Origin: Saprospiraceae bacterium | GTDB lineage: Bacteria; Bacteroidota; Bacteroidia; Chitinophagales; Saprospiraceae | Assembly (NCBI GenBank): GCA_016714445.1 | Contig: JADJNF010000002.1 | Coordinates: forward strand, 186,001 to 250,000 | Direction: 5' to 3' | DNA: 64,000 bases | Part shown: one piece after another, positions 1-5,630 of the stretch | Position numbering within the stretch: position 1 is the stretch's first letter | How the letters are laid out: each line of letters opens with the position of its first letter | The notes under the pieces: generated by a model | What the model was told of the DNA's origin: nothing | Database searches by the model: none | The model's input: the letters and a program-made list of their open reading frames with translations, nothing else | Position numbers and translations under genes: made by a program

Positions 1-723
1 TAATATATCTTTGAAGGTTTTAAATAATAGCACATTAGATCTATAATGTGTTCTATAATCAGTTCTAGTAAGAATTAACTTAGCGTGACTATTTAAGCAT
101 CCATGAATTTTAAATAAAAAAGATTTATTATTTGGCGGGCTTGCAATCTCTGAGCTAAATTTTTGAATATCTGAATCATTTGTAATTGTTATTAGCTCAA
201 TTGTTGGATGTAGTTTTTTCCAAGCTACTTCAAATAACGTATCATAATTAGTAGTTATGTAATATGGTAGTTTAAGTAATGCACACAAATAATGTGATGT
301 TGTAGGTAGTGAAGTATTTTTATTGAATTCTTTTCTCAGAAGTATTTGTAAGGTTTCTGAACCTTGGAAATTTCTAGCTAATTCCGCTAAAGTCAAGGGA
401 TCATTTTTAAGATTTTCATCATCAAGGTACGTTCTCTCTAAGTTTAAGGATTTACTAAGTAACTCATTCCAATTTGGAAATTTGGCAGGAATAGATAGAC
501 CAGCGCCAAAAAACAATGCTAACTTTTCATCTCTGTAGCTCTCTATTAATCTTGGTGGCCAAAATGATTTAAAATCCTTCCAATCAACACTTAGTGGATT
601 GATTGAAGCAATTTGATCTTCTAATTGTTTTGATACAGCTTTCAAGACATTTATATCACAAGCTGTTACCGTGTTATTCAGTCTAGAAACTAAATTAAAA
701 ATATCTTCCTTAAGTCTTGGCAT
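1..723 (-). CDS. SIR2-like NADase/defence protein, N-terminal 241 codons (partial)
   Basis: An open frame runs leftwards from ATG at 723 through the window edge without a stop, so at least 241 residues are seen and the C-terminus is missing. The translation carries the hallmarks of the SIR2/SIR2_2 NAD-binding fold: FFGAGLS at about residues 71-77, TTNYD at 157-161 (the Asn and Asp that contact and hydrolyse NAD) and KIHG at 205-208 containing the catalytic His. Proteins of this group act as NAD-depleting effectors in many anti-phage systems (Thoeris ThsA, DSR1/2, SIR2-Argonaute); true deacetylase sirtuins usually also have a Zn ribbon, not seen in this part. The gene starts 31 bp from an attC-like site and points away from it, so it appears to be the reversed cargo of a cassette whose left end is outside the window. 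A C-terminal partner domain cannot be judged. Confidence 0.85.
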   Translation of the reverse strand, partial: MPRLKEDIFNLVSRLNNTVTACDINVLKAVSKQLEDQIASINPLSVDWKDFKSFWPPRLIESYRDEKLALFFGAGLSIPAKFPNWNELLSKSLNLERTYLDDENLKNDPLTLAELARNFQGSETLQILLRKEFNKNTSLPTTSHYLCALLKLPYYITTNYDTLFEVAWKKLHPTIELITITNDSDIQKFSSEIASPPNNKSFLFKIHGCLNSHAKLILTRTDYRTHYRSNVLLFKTFKDIL

Positions 724-753
724 TATTAATTCTTATTTAACTTTCATAATTTA

Positions 754-820
754 GCATAACGTCCCAGCACTGGCGACGGACGACCGATAGGGAGTCTGTA
801 CGTCCAGTGCATTGTTACTG
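754..820 (+). other. attC-like recombination site A
   Basis: R''-like GCATAAC (754-760) and R'-like GTTACTG (814-820) enclose an imperfect palindrome: GCACTGG at 767-773 pairs with CCAGTGC at 804-810, with extra unpaired bases on the left arm. The interior shares CGATAGG(G)AG with sites B and C. It lies between the SIR2 gene and cassette 1. Confidence 0.75.
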
Positions 821-1020
821 GTCGTTTTTATTGTTTTTCAAAGGTAACTCTTTTGGCCAATCCACAAATCAAAAATCTAAAATCTTTTTATCTCCAACGT
901 CCCGCTTGGCAATCTTTAAATCTCAAAATCTTCATCCCGTTTTGACATCTTCATCTATGACCAGTAACGTCAAAGTACATGCGATCGTGCTACGATAGGA
1001 GCATGTCGTTATGTACACTG
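815..1020 (+). other. Cassette 1, no convincing ORF
   Basis: This 206-bp cassette runs from the TT of R' in site A to the G of R' in site B. It contains T/C-rich sequence and no plausible ATG-started gene: the only long frame starts inside site A and looks non-protein-like. It may carry a promoter, a small RNA or nothing functional. Its two ends (814-823 and 959-968) are perfectly complementary. Confidence 0.6.
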
Positions 1021-1026
1021 TTATAT
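962..1026 (+). other. attC-like recombination site B
   Basis: R''-like CAGTAAC (962-968) and R'-like GTTATAT (1020-1026) flank a stem formed by GTACAT (975-980) and ATGTAC (1011-1016). The interior CGATAGGAG matches site C. It closes cassette 1 and opens cassette 2. Confidence 0.8.
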
Positions 1027-1062
1027 AACGTCAATTTATTCACAAATATAAAATAAAACATT

Positions 1063-1323
1063 ATGCCAACATATAATCAATTAAAGGAATCAAGGAGAGT
1101 TCACGAAGGTATTTTTGGTGCAGGAGTTCCTTTTATGGAAACTCCAAAATATACCGATGAAGTAAGTTTTGATAATGTACCTAAAAAATACATGCTTGTA
1201 ATACATTTTAATGATTCTACAAAATGGGAGTTACCTTTTGACAAAGCATCGGAAAGAACCTTATGGATACATCGCTTTGATTTAGATAATGACGTTTCGG
1301 TAGTTAGATATGATGTTATATAA
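1063..1323 (+). CDS. Cassette-encoded hypothetical protein, 86 aa
   Basis: The single gene of cassette 2 is an 86-residue soluble, mixed-charge protein without signal peptide or membrane segment. I recognise no family. It begins 37 bp after the cassette boundary behind an A-rich leader. Its TAA stop (1321-1323) is the TAA of the R'' box of attC site C, the compact gene-to-attC arrangement typical of integron cassettes. The orientation (gene then attC) sets the polarity of the array as left to right. The antisense frame across it is a shadow. Confidence 0.7.
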   Translation: MPTYNQLKESRRVHEGIFGAGVPFMETPKYTDEVSFDNVPKKYMLVIHFNDSTKWELPFDKASERTLWIHRFDLDNDVSVVRYDVI

Positions 1324-1384
1324 CGTCTAAGTGCAGACGACGTGGCGACGATAGGAGACATGTATGTTCTGCGCAATGTTATGT
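1318..1384 (+). other. attC-like recombination site C
   Basis: R''-like ATATAAC (1318-1324) and R'-like GTTATGT (1378-1384) flank a stem of GTGCAGA (1331-1337) with TCTGCGC (1368-1374), one G.U pair. It shares TAACGTC at the left, CGATAGGAG in the loop and the GTTA end with sites A and B. It closes cassette 2 and opens the 2.9-kb third segment. Confidence 0.8.
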
Positions 1385-1446
1385 AGGGTTTAATTAATTG
1401 TTTGTTTTTGCTGTTTCGGCGGCGCAATATACAAAGATAAAGTAAA

Positions 1447-1662
1447 ATGACAGAACAACAAAGAAGTGAGATATACCCACCTAAAAAACCAGGTGATTGG
1501 GCATATCCAGTATATCAAGATTTACTTCCTATTATTATGAAATATAATAAACTATCTGACAGTCAAATATCAGATGTTGTAAAGATGTGTAAAAAGCATA
1601 TTAACGAGGCCTATCAACTCCGTGTGTTTGATATAGAACAGATAAGTAAAGTTGACCACTAA
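1447..1662 (+). CDS. Hypothetical protein, 71 aa (cassette 3)
   Basis: A small soluble protein with a Pro-rich start (residues 11-18) and an alpha-helical remainder; no family recognised. It starts 62 bp after attC site C, behind a leader containing GGCGGCGCAAT and an ATAAAG-type A-rich stretch that recurs before the gene at 1900. Its 3' end overlaps the convergent frame 1601-1798. Because it is short it could be a fragment, but initiation context and position fit a cassette gene. Confidence 0.5.
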   Translation: MTEQQRSEIYPPKKPGDWAYPVYQDLLPIIMKYNKLSDSQISDVVKMCKKHINEAYQLRVFDIEQISKVDH

Positions 1663-1798
1663 ATTCAAATACTTGAGTTTGTAAAGCTGTCCAAACTTGA
1701 CTATCTTGTTCATATCTTACAGATCTAAAGTTTATAACATTATCTTTTTCAAGTGTATATGTTATCCATACTACATTTTGTGGAATTTGGTCATTCAT
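1601..1798 (-). CDS. Hypothetical protein, 65 aa, convergent with previous gene
   Basis: The first ~48 residues (about 1655-1798) look like a genuine small beta-rich protein. The last ~17 residues are antisense to the gene at 1447-1662 and may simply be read-through past a junction. No family recognised. It could be a gene truncated at its 3' end when the segment was assembled. Confidence 0.35.
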   Translation of the reverse strand: MNDQIPQNVVWITYTLEKDNVINFRSVRYEQDSQVWTALQTQVFEFSGQLYLSVLYQTHGVDRPR

Positions 1799-1899
1799 TT
1801 TAAATTGGTTTGTTGTTAAAAAATCTAAAATCTTAAATTAAACATAAAGTTGGTGTTGTTAGTTCGGCGGCGCAATTTATAAAAGATAAAGCTAAAAAA

Positions 1900-2103
1900 A
1901 TGGAAGAGTTCAAAAGATACGAGTGTTACAGAATACAAGATACTGACAAAAGAATAGTTATTCACCGCCCTGAATTATTATACAGTCGGAAACCTGATGG
2001 GGTAAATGAGTTGATACAAAAGTACAAGGATTACTCAGTATATATTTGTCTAACTCCTGAACGACTACCTGAAGAAGGAATGGTTGGTGGTCTATATGAT
2101 TAA
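1900..2103 (+). CDS. Hypothetical protein, 67 aa (cassette 3)
   Basis: A soluble, charged 67-residue product of unknown family. It starts after a leader sharing GGCGGCGCAAT and an A-rich ATAAAG stretch with the gene at 1447, suggesting a duplicated cassette leader or promoter. It overlaps the convergent frame 1958-2317 over most of its length, so one of the two is probably only partly real here. I favour this one upstream of 2103 because of its leader. Confidence 0.4.
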   Translation: MEEFKRYECYRIQDTDKRIVIHRPELLYSRKPDGVNELIQKYKDYSVYICLTPERLPEEGMVGGLYD

Positions 2104-2317
2104 TGCCATTATCAAATTCAATGTTTAGCTCATAAATATCTGATTCTTCATCTGGTTCGTTGATAAACTCCTTTTTAATAAAGATTTCTCTGTTAGATAA
2201 AAATCTTACTACAATTCTCCTATCAGTAATTATTCTTGGAGGTTGTGGCAAAACAGTTGTAAGGTAGTTTCCAAGTGGACAAAATATTTTTTCTGATTTG
2301 GTTACTCTATATTTCAT
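1958..2317 (-). CDS. Hypothetical protein, up to 119 aa
   Basis: The N-terminal ~73 residues (2100-2317) read as a coherent acidic beta-rich protein. The remaining 46 codons are antisense to the gene at 1900-2103 and may be read-through past a junction near 2100. The start at 2317 follows the stop of the membrane-protein gene at 2321 by only 3 bp, so the two are probably co-transcribed leftwards. Family unknown. Confidence 0.45.
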   Translation of the reverse strand: MKYRVTKSEKIFCPLGNYLTTVLPQPPRIITDRRIVVRFLSNREIFIKKEFINEPDEESDIYELNIEFDNGINHIDHQPFLLQVVVQELDKYILSNPCTFVSTHLPHQVSDCIIIQGGE

Positions 2318-2320
2318 TAT

Positions 2321-2536
2321 TTAAGGTTTAACTTTTAAATTAAATACTTTCACGCATAGACCAAATAACATCATTAATAAATAGTAGATTATTGGAACTA
2401 ATATTAAGTAGGCAATTATAAATAATACCCATTCAAAAACTCCATTTGGTGAAAAGTACACCCTTAGAACTAAAAATGAAAGATAAAAAGGAATGATTTT
2501 TATCAGATTTCCAATTAGTATAATTATTTGTGTCAT
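2321..2536 (-). CDS. Small two-TM membrane protein, 71 aa
   Basis: Nearly all hydrophobic: two predicted membrane spans (about residues 4-27 and 34-62) separated by a short turn containing FSPNGVFEW, with a basic tail. It is clearly related to the N-terminal half of the protein at 3114-3647, which has FYNPVGVFQW at the same place, but lacks that protein's soluble domain. Its start is only 27 bp from the divergent gene at 2564. Role unknown; small paired membrane proteins in cassettes can be toxins or effectors, but nothing here proves it. Confidence 0.6.
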   Translation of the reverse strand: MTQIIILIGNLIKIIPFYLSFLVLRVYFSPNGVFEWVLFIIAYLILVPIIYYLLMMLFGLCVKVFNLKVKP

Positions 2537-2563
2537 AATAAAATATTAAAATAAAGTTAAAAA

Positions 2564-2830
2564 ATGAATTTAAAATTTTCAATTGTTTCAAGTAAAGTTG
2601 AAACGTCTATAAATGATAAAATTAATATTAATGAGGATAAGTCTTTTTTCCAAGATTTTGAATGTAATGGCCATACTATAGTCAAATACGGAGCTTTATC
2701 ATTACCTTTAAGAGAAGTTCTTGAATTAGGTATTTCATGGGCTTATGGCTCTAATCTTCCCAGTTTACAAAACGATGAGTTTCACCAATTATGTGAAGAA
2801 GTTGTTGCTTCAAGTCGGAATAAATGTTAA
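2564..2830 (+). CDS. Hypothetical protein, 88 aa (cassette 3)
   Basis: A soluble acidic protein of unknown family, with no signal peptide. It starts behind an AT-rich leader with ATAAAGTTAAAA just before ATG, resembling those at 1447 and 1900. Its last ~26 codons overlap the convergent gene 2751-3080, the third such tail-to-tail overlap in a row. Confidence 0.5.
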   Translation: MNLKFSIVSSKVETSINDKININEDKSFFQDFECNGHTIVKYGALSLPLREVLELGISWAYGSNLPSLQNDEFHQLCEEVVASSRNKC

Positions 2831-3080
2831 GTCTATTATTCCAAATGTAAAACATCAGGTGACCACCAGGTAAATCAACTTCCTTAAAAATATCACCACT
2901 GATTGATTCTCTATCTGGTGTTAAGTATTCGATTACCCAATCTTCATTAGTTTGACAAAGTTCTATAAATTTTTGGCGTATTGAATCTAAATAATTTCTA
3001 ATTTCGTCTTTAGTGTTTAAGTTTGCCTTCAGAATAAAAAGTTCTTGAATTTCTTGTTGATCTAACTTATATACTTTCAT
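2751..3080 (-). CDS. Hypothetical protein, 109 aa
   Basis: A soluble protein with a helical first half (residues 5-45) and a beta-rich second half; no family recognised. The final ~26 residues are antisense to the gene at 2564-2830. It lies 33 bp downstream of the membrane protein 3114-3647 on the same strand, so co-transcription is likely. Confidence 0.5.
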   Translation of the reverse strand: MKVYKLDQQEIQELFILKANLNTKDEIRNYLDSIRQKFIELCQTNEDWVIEYLTPDRESISGDIFKEVDLPGGHLMFYIWNNRLNIYSDLKQQLLHIIGETHRFVNWED

Positions 3081-3113
3081 TGTTTTAGTTTAGTAATTAT
3101 TTCTAAATGATTT

Positions 3114-3647
3114 TCATATCTCCAATGGATCTATACCTAATAATGTTAATTCTTCTTCAATTACTTCCAAAAACTCAGATTGATTTTCATAACTATTTTT
3201 ACTGAAACCTGCTTCAATTTCAAGTATTGCTACTACTAGACTAGCTAAACCTGTGTAGGTTTTATATATTAATGGTTCTAAGTTTTTACCACCAGGCATA
3301 TTTCTCCTTTCAAGTACAATTTTTTGAAAAATAGTTTCATTTGTTTCATCAGGATCATCTTTAAACAAGTTTTTATAATGTATAAATCTATTTCCTATTG
3401 TCCTTGCAGTCCCACCGACTGCTCCAAATTTTGCAACATATCGTTTTAACCCTAATGTCATAATAATCACTCCAGACAATAAGTTAATTAAATACAACAA
3501 TATAGGTACTGAAATAACATAAAGTATGATAAATACAATCCATTGAAAAACCCCTACTGGGTTATAAAAAATCTTAATTAAAAAGTATGCTAAAGCAAAT
3601 GGTAAAATGCGGAGTAACAAAGAATATAAATAAAAAACAAAACTCAT
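3114..3647 (-). CDS. Two-TM membrane protein with cytosolic domain, 177 aa
   Basis: Residues 1-65 form two hydrophobic spans joined by FYNPVGVFQW, homologous by eye to the whole of the 71-aa protein at 2321-2536. Residues 70-177 are a soluble, mostly helical domain with an acidic C-terminus. No known family recognised. Two copies of the same membrane module about 0.6 kb apart, one bare and one with an added domain, suggest duplication within the cassette segment. The gene starts 52 bp downstream of the terminator hairpin that follows the 31-aa peptide. Confidence 0.65.
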   Translation of the reverse strand: MSFVFYLYSLLLRILPFALAYFLIKIFYNPVGVFQWIVFIILYVISVPILLYLINLLSGVIIMTLGLKRYVAKFGAVGGTARTIGNRFIHYKNLFKDDPDETNETIFQKIVLERRNMPGGKNLEPLIYKTYTGLASLVVAILEIEAGFSKNSYENQSEFLEVIEEELTLLGIDPLEI

Positions 3648-3698
3648 AACAAAATATTTTTACAAAGGTAAATATAAAAATTAGAAACATTAGTGTTT

Positions 3699-3723
3699 AA
3701 AAAGGCGGGGATTTCTCCCCACC
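3699..3723 (-). terminator. Strong rho-independent terminator after the 31-aa peptide
   Basis: Read on the minus strand, GGTGGGGA and TCCCCGCC form an 8-bp stem (one G.U pair) around a GAAA tetraloop, followed at once by TTTTT. It lies 9 bp after the stop at 3732. Confidence 0.85.
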
Positions 3724-3731
3724 CACAGATT

Positions 3732-3827
3732 TTACTCTGGGCAGTTACACTTGCTCTTTTTGTTTAAAGTGTTCGCCAATAGCGACGAAGTAAATGACAC
3801 TGCGAATGCGATTATAATATCTATCAT
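3732..3827 (-). CDS. 31-aa hydrophobic peptide, type I toxin-like
   Basis: A 32-codon frame, too short for ordinary ORF lists: ATG at 3827-3825, stop at 3734-3732. The peptide has one hydrophobic span (about residues 2-20), then KKSKCNCPE, i.e. a basic Cys-containing tail, the layout of membrane-acting type I toxins and other single-span micropeptides. It is framed by structure: an upstream GC-rich hairpin with T6 ending 3 nt before the ATG, and an excellent terminator downstream. No antisense antitoxin RNA can be proved from sequence. The call as a gene rests on this framing rather than on homology. Confidence 0.5.
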   Translation of the reverse strand: MIDIIIAFAVSFTSSLLANTLNKKSKCNCPE

Positions 3828-3830
3828 TCT

Positions 3831-3857
3831 AAAAAACACCCCTTAGTTGTGGGGCTC
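3831..3857 (-). promoter_or_regulatory. Leader hairpin with T-run just before the 31-aa ORF
   Basis: On the minus strand GCCCC pairs with GGGGT around an ACAACTAA loop and is followed by TG and six T. It occupies the place of a ribosome binding site, so it could attenuate transcription or hide the start. Confidence 0.5.
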
Positions 3858-3895
3858 ATCTATTATCTTATATATCTTTAAACACTTTTGTTTCT

Positions 3896-4120
3896 TTATG
3901 TTAAATTTACGGCTGTAAATTGCCTTCCTTTTGGCGGAGTTGCTAATCTTAAAGAAAGTTCATCATATGTTACTGTATGTGGTTTACCTTCTTTGTCGTG
4001 CCATGTACACATACAATTTACACTTCCATCTGAATTTGGTGTTGTTTGTTGTATTACCATTTGTTCGCCGCCAGACTTTAAGGTGACAACATCACCCATT
4101 TTAAAAATTGATTCACTCAT
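3896..4120 (-). CDS. DUF2158 (YodC-like) family protein, 74 aa
   Basis: The sequence FKMGDVVTLKSGGEQMVI (residues 6-23), followed by a Cys-x-Trp segment near residue 40, is the signature of the small YodC/DUF2158 family, whose members are about 60-80 aa and of unknown biochemical function. It is cytosolic and complete. It is the last protein gene of the third cassette segment, transcribed leftwards. Confidence 0.75.
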   Translation of the reverse strand: MSESIFKMGDVVTLKSGGEQMVIQQTTPNSDGSVNCMCTWHDKEGKPHTVTYDELSLRLATPPKGRQFTAVNLT

Positions 4121-4424
4121 AATTAAGTTATTTTATATGTTAAAAATTAATACAATTTATTCAAATGTTAAAGGTACAAATTGCGGACCAATAATTTCAA
4201 GAAAAGAAGTTAGGTTTTTAGGTCTGTTGATTTGTCGGTTAGACTACGTTTACACTTAATCCTACATAACTATTTAATCTACGCACCAAAAATATATTTT
4301 TTCACCCACTATTCCAAAAAATGCTTATATTTTTCTATAATCATCAAGGCAAGCCCACACAAAATCCTGAATTTAAACAAGATTTTGACCAAAAATTAAA
4401 AATATGTTACTTCCTGTATTGACT
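4121..4424. other. AT-rich gap containing the putative right end of the cassette array
   Basis: No ORF is credible here. At 4261-4270, CCTACATAAC is the exact reverse complement of the start of the third cassette (1378-1387). The sequence after it lacks the attC palindrome and the CGATAGGAG loop. The remaining bases are featureless and AT-rich. Confidence 0.5.
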
Positions 4425-4585
4425 CTTTATCTATATGCTTGTCCGGCATTTATGCCGTATGTCCTGTGCCACGCATACCATCTTGGGGCCTGAATAGGAA
4501 ACAAAAAGATTCAACGACAAGGTACTGCCTTCCCTTTTTGTGTATAAATATGTCTGTCTTAGCCCTGCTTTCAGGGCTTTTTTAT
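4425..4585 (+). ncRNA. Candidate structured small RNA with terminator
   Basis: No protein frame fits, but the plus strand has a series of hairpins: CGGCAT/ATGCCG at 4444-4457, then ACAAAAAG (4501-4508) with CTTTTTGT (4534-4541) enclosing AAGG/CCTT. A clear intrinsic terminator closes it at 4561-4584. I cannot assign it to a known family; 4.5S, RNase P and tmRNA signatures are absent. The 5' end is a guess. Confidence 0.4.
4561..4585 (+). terminator. Rho-independent terminator
   Basis: AGCCCTG and CAGGGCT form a perfect 7-bp stem with a CTTT loop, followed by TTTTTAT on the plus strand. It overlaps the last codons of the leftward recombinase fragment but has no T-run in that direction, so it serves a plus-strand transcript. 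Confidence 0.8.
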
Positions 4586-4893
4586 AGAAAGTCTTAAGCT
4601 ATCTAAAGGGCTGGCAACATTGGTAATACTCCCGTTGGTGACATGAGTATATATCATGGTTGTTTTAATGTCTTTATGTCCTAATAAAGCTTGTATGTAC
4701 GGCAACTGTACACCATTATCCATAAGATGCGTCGCAAAACAATGCCTAAGGGTATGCGGTGTTACCCTTTTTGTTATTCCGGCTTTTTTAAGCGCATTTT
4801 TAACAACATTCTGTACACTTCTGGAAGAATATTGTGTCAGTCTGTCTTGACCTTCAAAAAGCCACATTTGCGGCATGTATGTATTAAGTGTCA
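4571..4893 (-). pseudogene. Tyrosine recombinase (IntI/Xer-type), C-terminal fragment
   Basis: Only the C-terminal catalytic half is recognisable: HTLRH (the H-x-x-R box), LLGHKDIKTTMIYTHV with the GH motif and nucleophile Tyr, then ASPLDSL near the end. The N-terminal DNA-binding domain and the first catalytic Arg box are missing. The open frame reaches upstream to 4972, but residues before about position 26 do not resemble the family, and I found no continuation in other frames up to 5100. The KTTMIYTHV and SPLD features fit both integron integrases and Bacteroidota Xer-like recombinases; which one cannot be settled by eye. Its position beside an attC array suggests a decayed integrase. Confidence 0.75.
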
Positions 4894-5105
4894 GTGGAAA
4901 TATATGGATCATAAAATGGATATTATCGCGCAAATATCTGGAATAAAGATAAATTAAACAACAGACTATCAATATTATCCGTTATTATATGTAACCTTAC
5001 GGTAATAGACGTTTATTACTGTAAAAAATCGGTTTTTATAAACCGTATTTCCTTATATGGGTTGTTCGTTTTTCACAATCGGTGACACAAAATTTATTTT
5101 AAGCC

Positions 5106-5513
5106 ATGCCAACAGACATCATCATATCTGAATCCAAAGACCGACATCAACGCCTCTGTCGCCTTTGCAAACAACCTGTCACAGGACGTGCTGACAAAAT
5201 TTTTTGCTCAGCCACCTGCAAAGCCAACTATCACATCAAGCTCAATAAAGTGACGACGGAAGCTTCTGAACGTATAGACAAAATCCTCCATCGCAATCGC
5301 TCTATCCTGCTCGAAATCATGGGAAAAAACAGTACCCAGAAAAAAGTACCCAGAGCACTTCTGGACAGCAAAAAATTTCACTTTGGGTATATCACTCACT
5401 ACCACGTCAATGCACAAAACAAAACCGTACATTATGTTTATGATTTCTCCTGGATGCACTATAGCGACCAGGAAATACTCATCAAAAGGATCTCAAGCGG
5501 ACCAATATTTTGA
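5106..5513 (+). CDS. Small zinc-ribbon protein, 135 aa
   Basis: Two CxxC/CxxxC-type half sites, CRLC (18-21) and CSATC (34-38), form a probable zinc ribbon followed by a helical region (45-75) and a beta-rich C-terminal domain with a Tyr-rich segment. I recognise this as a conserved, uncharacterised Bacteroidota family, not from any named domain of known role. It is cytosolic. It is the first gene that looks like core chromosome to the right of the accessory region, and is convergent with the DUF58 gene. Confidence 0.65.
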   Translation: MPTDIIISESKDRHQRLCRLCKQPVTGRADKIFCSATCKANYHIKLNKVTTEASERIDKILHRNRSILLEIMGKNSTQKKVPRALLDSKKFHFGYITHYHVNAQNKTVHYVYDFSWMHYSDQEILIKRISSGPIF

Positions 5514-5573
5514 AAACTCCGCAAATCAAACAATTCCAACGACTCAGCAACTCAGACAACTCAACAAGTCAGC

Positions 5574-5591
5574 TCCCGATAGCTATCGGGA
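5574..5591. repeat. 18-bp perfect palindrome between convergent genes
   Basis: TCCCGATAGCTATCGGGA is a perfect palindrome in the gap between the zinc-ribbon gene and the DUF58 gene, within CAACTCA-like low-complexity sequence. It may be a dispersed repeat or a bidirectional termination aid. Confidence 0.6.
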
Positions 5592-5630
5592 TCCAACAAC
5601 TCAAACAACTAACCAATTCATCCATTTCAA

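Larger units (their letters stand above)
754..4270 (+). mobile_element. Integron-type gene cassette array without integrase (CALIN-like)
   Basis: Three attC-like sites (754-820, 962-1026, 1318-1384) delimit cassettes 815-1020 and 1021-1378, plus a longer segment from 1379. Integron theory predicts that the first bases of a cassette are complementary to the R'' box at its own 3' end. This holds exactly: 814-823 is the reverse complement of 959-968, 1020-1029 of 1315-1324, and 1378-1387 of 4261-4270, each 10 of 10 bases. The first two are closed by a recognisable attC. The third has the matching end but no hairpin after 4270, so its boundary is less sure. No full integrase is present; only a recombinase C-terminal fragment lies at 4571-4893. 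The array is visibly more AT-rich than the chromosome after 5,000. Confidence 0.75.

Noticed and set aside
807..998. 63-codon plus-strand frame over attC site A and cassette 1
   Set aside because: It starts inside the attC site and its product is low-complexity; the recombination-site structure explains the region better.
1101..1427. 108-codon minus-strand frame opposite the 86-aa cassette gene
   Set aside because: It is antisense to a better placed gene and crosses attC site C.
3888..4259. 123-codon plus-strand frame over the DUF2158 gene
   Set aside because: DUF2158 on the minus strand has a recognisable family signature, so this is its shadow.
4425..4585. tmRNA, 4.5S RNA or RNase P RNA
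   Set aside because: None of their conserved motifs are visible; left as an unassigned candidate RNA.
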